64,000 nucleotides of DNA. It comes from Chloroflexota bacterium (GTDB lineage: Bacteria; Chloroflexota; UBA11872; UBA12225). The position numbers and the translations under genes are program-made. The stretch spans positions 1 through 64,000 of the forward strand of contig JAUJOR010000010.1 of assembly GCA_030447525.1 (NCBI GenBank), given 5' to 3'. Position 1 is the stretch's first letter. Every line of letters starts with the position of its first letter. A model generated the notes under the pieces. That model saw only the letters and a list, made by a program, of their open reading frames with translations. It had not been told where the DNA came from and did no database searches. This document shows, piece by piece, positions 60,501 through 64,000 of the stretch.

Positions 60501-60764
60501 TCAGTCCGGGAGCCCCAGGAGCGCGAGCACCGAAACGTCCTCGTCGAGGTCGGGCCAGTGGACGCCGAACCCCTGGTCGATCAGTTCCCAGCGCTCGCGC
60601 TGCGTCGGCTCCGCGCCGGCGAGGCGGGGGAACCACTCTAGGGGCGCGCCCAACTCACGGCCGTCGGCGAGGCGGACCCACAGCAGGTCGGCGGCGAACC
60701 AGACCGCCGTGGCCTGGGCGCCGGCGGGGCGGGTGGTGGTGGGGCTAGGAACGGTGGAAGGCAT
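60501..60764 (-). CDS. DUF2442 protein, partner of DUF4160
   Basis: The 87-residue product ends with the DUF2442 pattern: AVWFAADLLWVRLADGREL, PLEWFPRLAGAEPTQRERW and GFGVHWPDLDEDVSVLALLGL. The ATG at 60764 lies inside the end of the upstream DUF4160 gene (20-base overlap), so the two are coupled. DUF4160-DUF2442 pairs are common and are suspected toxin-antitoxin modules; which one would be the toxin is not established. The gene is intact. Confidence 0.87.
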   Translation of the reverse strand: MPSTVPSPTTTRPAGAQATAVWFAADLLWVRLADGRELGAPLEWFPRLAGAEPTQRERWELIDQGFGVHWPDLDEDVSVLALLGLPD

Positions 60765-60989
60765 ACCAGGCTTGCTCCATATCGTCGCGGTGGGCCTCGA
60801 CCAAACCCCGCAGCGCGCGCAGCTCCCTCGCATCGTACCCGGCGGAGCGGGCCAGGGAGACGGGGCGCAGCCAGAACTTGGCGCCCTTACCGGCGGACTC
60901 GACGTGGACCTGCGGCGGCTCGTTCCCCTCGTTGGAGTAGAAAAAGAACCGGTAGCCGTCGAGGCGCAAGGGCGCAAGACGGTGGGCAT
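60745..60989 (-). pseudogene. DUF4160 protein with an 8-bp duplication at its start
   Basis: The DUF4160 core is intact (LDGYRFFFYSNEGNEPPQVHV, GKGAKFWLRPVSLARSAG, HRDDMEQAWYAFHRS). The family start, MPTVLR, is encoded at 60989 but in another frame. An exact tandem duplication of GGCGCAAG (60963-60970 and 60971-60978) shifts it; removing one copy restores MPTVLRLDGYRF. A TTG at 60969 could still start a shorter, nearly full product. Slippage could therefore switch expression, or the copy could be dead. Confidence 0.75.
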
Positions 60990-61250
60990 CCCCGGACCCT
61001 ACCCAGCGGCGCGCTCGGCCAGCAGCTCGCCCCGCCGGGCGGCGATCTCGGCCGCCTCCTGGCTCACCGGCGCGGTCCTCCGACTGGCAGCTTCGCCGAT
61101 GTAACAGGAGGCGTCGCCTTCGCCGTGCGCAACGCTAGGCGCGCCCGCTCAGTGCGTCCCACGGCGCGCCCGCCAGAGAATAGGGCGCCGCTGCAGGGAG
61201 CGCAAGGAAACACAAGCATCTATTGTGTTGCATCGGGCGCCGCCGGCCCG

Positions 61251-61593
61251 TCAGGCGGCGGTCGGCGTCTCCTGCAACGCGTAGGCGACGGCCTGCTCCA
61301 GCGTCATCGCTTGCCCCGCCGACCACGCCGCGGCGGCGGCCCCATCATCCAGCGCGGCCCAAGCCTCGACGGGGGCACCCGCGTCCTGGTCACGCCCGGC
61401 GGCGGTGGGCCCGCCGAAGGTCTCGCGCAAGGCCGTCGCCCACTGCCTGGAGCACAAGCGGGACGTGTACGGCCGCGACGAGGAGAGCCGGCGGCAGCTC
61501 CCTGGAGGCACGCGTCGCGGCCGCCGCGTCGCCGTGGACTACCGTCGCCAAGGCGGCGGGCCACGGCGTGCCGATCAGGCGAATACGCGCCAA
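61251..61593 (-). pseudogene. C-terminal remnant of a LuxR/AfsR-like regulator
   Basis: EAWAALDDGAAAAAWSAGQAMTLEQAVAYAL near the end matches the typical C-terminus of large ATPase regulators with TPR repeats. The preceding part continues in other frames (HGDAAAATRASRELPPALL). Only about 100 residues of the original remain, and the rest of the gene is missing. Between 60990 and 61250 a short tail, AAEIAARRGELLAERAAG, may be another fragment. Confidence 0.45.
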
Positions 61594-62693
61594 TCGTAGG
61601 TCAGTTGGTACGTCCCGCTGTGCCCGACGAAGGTGAGCACGGCGTCCGGGCTGTCGACCTGCCCGCCGGCGAAGCGGTGAGAGAGCGAGCCGATGGCCGC
61701 GCTGATGGTCTTCGGGGGGAAGATATCGTCGGCGAACAAGGCCTTGATCAGCTCGAACACTTTGCCGATGACGAACCCAACCGCCGCACCAATGGCCGCG
61801 CCGACTGGCCCGCCGCTGGTGCCAATCGCGCCGCCAATGGCGGCTGCCAGGTACGCGATGACCCGCTCGCGCACTTTCTCAAGCAGCCGGCTGACGAAGT
61901 CGGCCAAGCCACCGCCCAAGTCTTTTTCCGCGAGCACGAGTGTCACGAAGTACGACTTGGGGAACGCCGTCCCCTCGCGCAGGTCGAACGACGTCAGGCG
62001 CCGTGGCGGCGAGAACGTGCGCACATCCCCGTCGTTGAAATCGCCCACCTTGAACTCAGTCAGCTTGTGGATGTCGCCGGTCTCGTCGACCGCGGTGCCG
62101 CTCAGCGCGATCTCGTCTTTGCCGAGCTCGCCAAACGTGCCGCTGCCCGTCTCGTCGACGCACTTGACCCGGTGGAGCCTCAGCTCCAGCTTGTCCGTCA
62201 CCGACGCGATGGCCGCAACAGCGACGCCAGCGCTAGACGCCGCCACAGTGGCCGCCGAAGCGAAAGAGGCCAGCGGTTGCAGGGCGTTCGCCTGGAGCTT
62301 GAGCGACGCGGGGAACGGCAGGGCGTCAGCCTGCTTGGCCACCGAAGTCGGCGCGCGCAGGTTGATCTTGGCCAGATCGCCAAGCGCCTGGGCCTGCTGC
62401 GCGGGCGCGGCCATGACGCGAGGCATCACCTTGGCTACGGCCAGCCGGCGCTGCTCGGGCTTCAAGGTTTGGGCACGGGCGTGCACCAGTCGCTCGACCG
62501 CGTCTTGCTCTGCCGGCAGCGGATAGGTTGCCGGGTCAGCCTCGTGCGCGACCGCCTTCTGGATGGCCAGCTCCATCTCCTTGAGCACCCGCATCGCCAC
62601 TTGGCGCAGCTTGGGGTCGGCAAGGTCGGTGATCTCCTCGGTGGTGGTCAGCGCGAGAGCAGCGGCGCTTGGTGTGATAACGCTTGGGGTCAT
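61575..62693 (-). CDS. Unknown protein with a glycine-zipper segment
   Basis: The 372-residue product starts at an ATG with AAGGAG 8 bases upstream. Residues 1-150 are helical (TTEEITDLADPKLRQVAMRV). A central beta-rich domain of about 110 residues reads LRLHRVKCVDETGSGTFGEL, then DEIALSGTAVDETGD, LTEFKVGDFNDGDVRTFSPP and FPKSYFVTLVLAEKDLGGGL. A Gly/Ala-rich membrane-like segment with GGAIGTSGGPVGAAIGAAVG follows, and a C-terminal beta part ends YQLTYDWRVFA. No signal peptide is seen. Glycine zippers occur in pore-forming and membrane-disrupting proteins, so a contractile-injection or toxin cargo role is possible but not shown. Confidence 0.7.
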   Translation of the reverse strand: MTPSVITPSAAALALTTTEEITDLADPKLRQVAMRVLKEMELAIQKAVAHEADPATYPLPAEQDAVERLVHARAQTLKPEQRRLAVAKVMPRVMAAPAQQAQALGDLAKINLRAPTSVAKQADALPFPASLKLQANALQPLASFASAATVAASSAGVAVAAIASVTDKLELRLHRVKCVDETGSGTFGELGKDEIALSGTAVDETGDIHKLTEFKVGDFNDGDVRTFSPPRRLTSFDLREGTAFPKSYFVTLVLAEKDLGGGLADFVSRLLEKVRERVIAYLAAAIGGAIGTSGGPVGAAIGAAVGFVIGKVFELIKALFADDIFPPKTISAAIGSLSHRFAGGQVDSPDAVLTFVGHSGTYQLTYDWRVFA

Positions 62694-62857
62694 CGTGAGT
62701 CTCCTTCTATCTATGGTGGACGCCGCCCGAGGGGTCGCGTGTCCCGGGGGCGGCACTCCGTCCGCTTGAGTTGGGATCGCCGGCTGCGCGGCCGCCGGCG
62801 CCTCTGAGCGGGCAAGAGAGCCGGGCGCGCCGCGCTGCCCTGCTGCCTCACCTGCCT

Positions 62858-62983
62858 ATGGAGCTAAACGCCCCCGCACGCCGGATTCGGGGAATTGTCA
62901 CGGTAAGGATTTGGCGCCGGAGTGAGGATGCGCCCGTCTACGGCATCTTCGTCAACCGCGGCTGGTTCGAGATCCTCACCTAG
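62858..62983 (+). CDS. Possible 41-residue protein
   Basis: A short frame from an ATG at 62858 ends with a plausible strand-rich piece (GIVTVRIWRRSEDAPVYGIF, then VNRGWFEILT). No good ribosome site and no family. It may be a fragment; the region between it and the tRNA carries no other signal. Confidence 0.25.
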   Translation: MELNAPARRIRGIVTVRIWRRSEDAPVYGIFVNRGWFEILT

Positions 62984-63224
62984 GCCGTCCCATCTGGCGT
63001 CGCGAACAGGCCCCCATCTGGCGCCGCCTACCGCCTCAGGGCCTTTTCATCAGAGCCGCTCCTGGGGCACCGCCCGCGGTGCGGTCGTGCCGAGCCCGGC
63101 GAGGCATCCGGGCCGCTGGTCCATGGACAGTGGGACGACTCGCTGATCCCTCGCTGCGCTCGGGATGACCCGGAACCACCGCCTATCCCTGATGAACAGG
63201 CCCTGCCTACCGCCTGGAAGTCAT

Positions 63225-63254
63225 TGACAGGCCGGCCGGCCGGCCGATAGACTC
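63225..63254 (+). promoter_or_regulatory. Promoter of tRNA-Asp
   Basis: TTGACA (63225-63230) and TAGACT (63249-63254) are 18 bases apart, 39 bases before the tRNA. The spacer starts with four GGCC units in a row, a self-complementary 16-mer. Confidence 0.75.
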
Positions 63255-63293
63255 TTCGCAGCCGCAGCGTCGCCACAGGCGACGCCTCTCTTT

Positions 63294-63367
63294 GGTCCCG
63301 TGGTGCAGCGGCCTAGCATACATCCCTGTCAAGGATGAGATCGCCGGTTCGAATCCGGTCGGGACCG
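63294..63367 (+). tRNA. tRNA-Asp (anticodon GTC)
   Basis: A full cloverleaf is seen. The acceptor arm GGTCCCG (63294-63300) pairs with 63360-63366, and the anticodon stem CATCC/GGATG encloses CTGTCAA with anticodon GTC at 63328-63330. The T-arm carries TTCGAAT. The discriminator base is G; CCA is not encoded exactly. Confidence 0.95.
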
Positions 63368-63633
63368 CCCATCAAAGGCCTGTCGTACGGCCGGTTGTGC
63401 CCGGTGGCTCCGGGCCGGGCCCCCGTCGTACGGCGCCGCGCCGTGTCCAGGCCGATGTGCAGCGTTCCGTCCCCTGGTGCGAGCGTTGCGCAAAGCCTGT
63501 GACACCGCACAGGTGGCGCTAGGCCCCTGACACGCGACAGGCACGGCGGGGGCACAACCCGAGGGGCTCCCTGCGGGTGCCTGGCGCCAGGACGCTGCCC
63601 GGAGGCTGGCTGGGGCGTGCTATCGTTCTGGCG

Positions 63634-64000
63634 GTGAGCTCCCCCGTGCGGCCCATCCCCATAGAATCGTCCGCGGCCCCTGCCGAGTCGGGCGTGGGCG
63701 AGTCTGCCTCGCTGGCGCGTCGCCAGCTCCCTTCCGAGGGCTTGCAGGTCGCGGCGCGCTTCGCCCGGGCGCTGGAACGCTACCTGGATGCCAACGGCGG
63801 AGCCGCCTCGCGGGCCCAGATCGGGGCCGTCGTGCGCACCTGGGTGCCCCGCTGGAACGAGGAGGTCCCCCCGGTGCTGGCGGATGCCCTGGTGGAAGGG
63901 CTCTTGCGCCAGGGGAAGGTCGTGGCCACGCGCCACTTCGTGGGGACGGTGGAGGCCGTGGAGCGCTGGCGCGCGCGGTTCGCGCGCTACCCCCAGCGCC
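63634..64000 (+). CDS. Partial unknown gene running off the window
   Basis: A GTG at 63634 opens a frame that stays open to the end of the window (122 codons). After a Pro/Ser-rich start it reads LQVAARFARALERYLDANGG, ASRAQIGAVVRTWVPRWNEE, VPPVLADALVEGLLRQGKVV and ATRHFVGTVEAVERWRARFA. The pattern looks like a helical domain followed by a winged helix. I do not recognise the family. The start lacks a clear ribosome site. The tRNA lies 266 bases upstream on the same strand. Confidence 0.6.
   Translation, partial: MSSPVRPIPIESSAAPAESGVGESASLARRQLPSEGLQVAARFARALERYLDANGGAASRAQIGAVVRTWVPRWNEEVPPVLADALVEGLLRQGKVVATRHFVGTVEAVERWRARFARYPQR

Noticed and set aside
63313-63936. A 207-residue minus-strand ORF ending in DRIRTGDLILDRDVC
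   Set aside because: The C-terminus is the antisense of tRNA-Asp, a well-known false protein signature. The rest is the reverse of the plus-strand gene at 63634.

Overview
The window is a GC-rich bacterial chromosome segment from an organism that is probably a member of Chloroflexota, or less likely an actinobacterium. The evidence is indirect: a Tad pilus locus with no secretin or prepilin peptidase gene, an EspR-like regulator, lipoprotein signals with twin arginines, frequent GTG starts and strong GGAGG ribosome binding sites. No marker gene for taxonomy is present.

Layout. 0-12.4 kb: a minus-strand Tad/Flp pilus operon running cpaB, a membrane-anchored protein, a secreted protein, cpaE/tadZ, cpaF/tadA, tadB, tadC, flp pilin, tadE, a NERD-TadE fusion, a TadG-like gene and a truncated membrane regulator-like gene. 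It diverges from an EspR-like HTH gene (12.7-13.4 kb) across a palindromic operator candidate. 13.4-19.0 kb: a cassette with features of an integrative or plasmid-like element. It holds an arginine-rich micro-ORF with a strong intrinsic terminator, two unknown genes, a frameshifted membrane-anchored coupling-type ATPase and a replication-relaxation family gene. Near-perfect hairpins sit at its gene boundaries.

19-36.5 kb: metabolic genes (HAD phosphatase, DMT transporter, FabI, amidohydrolase, orphan sugar-binding lipoprotein, ketopantoate-reductase-like enzyme). These are followed by an ABC exporter with a DUF1854 partner, a sugar-acid set (Gfo/Idh/MocA, sugar epimerase, enolase-superfamily dehydratase, transaldolase), a secreted lipase-like hydrolase and DUF2905.

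36.6-46.2 kb: RecQ, a response regulator with a degenerate GGDEF domain, a very long proline-rich repeat protein with one membrane segment, a membrane histidine kinase and an unknown acidic protein. 46.2-57.8 kb: topoisomerase IB and a MoxR-DUF58-VWA-VWA operon, diverging from a SNF2 helicase plus SWIM-finger pair.

57.8-64 kb: a patchwork of small genes. These are a tiny membrane protein, a P-loop kinase, two related discoidin-like ORFs coupled to a GNAT gene, a DUF4160-DUF2442 pair, a regulator remnant, an unusual glycine-zipper protein, tRNA-Asp with a clear promoter, and a partial gene running off the end.

Sequence quality matters when reading this window. Single-base frameshifts cluster in the ATPase (17.4-18.1 kb), the ABC exporter (27.2-29.0 kb), the transaldolase (34.1-34.6 kb) and some small genes, while the protein sequence between them stays conserved. 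Many of these may be assembly errors rather than gene decay.
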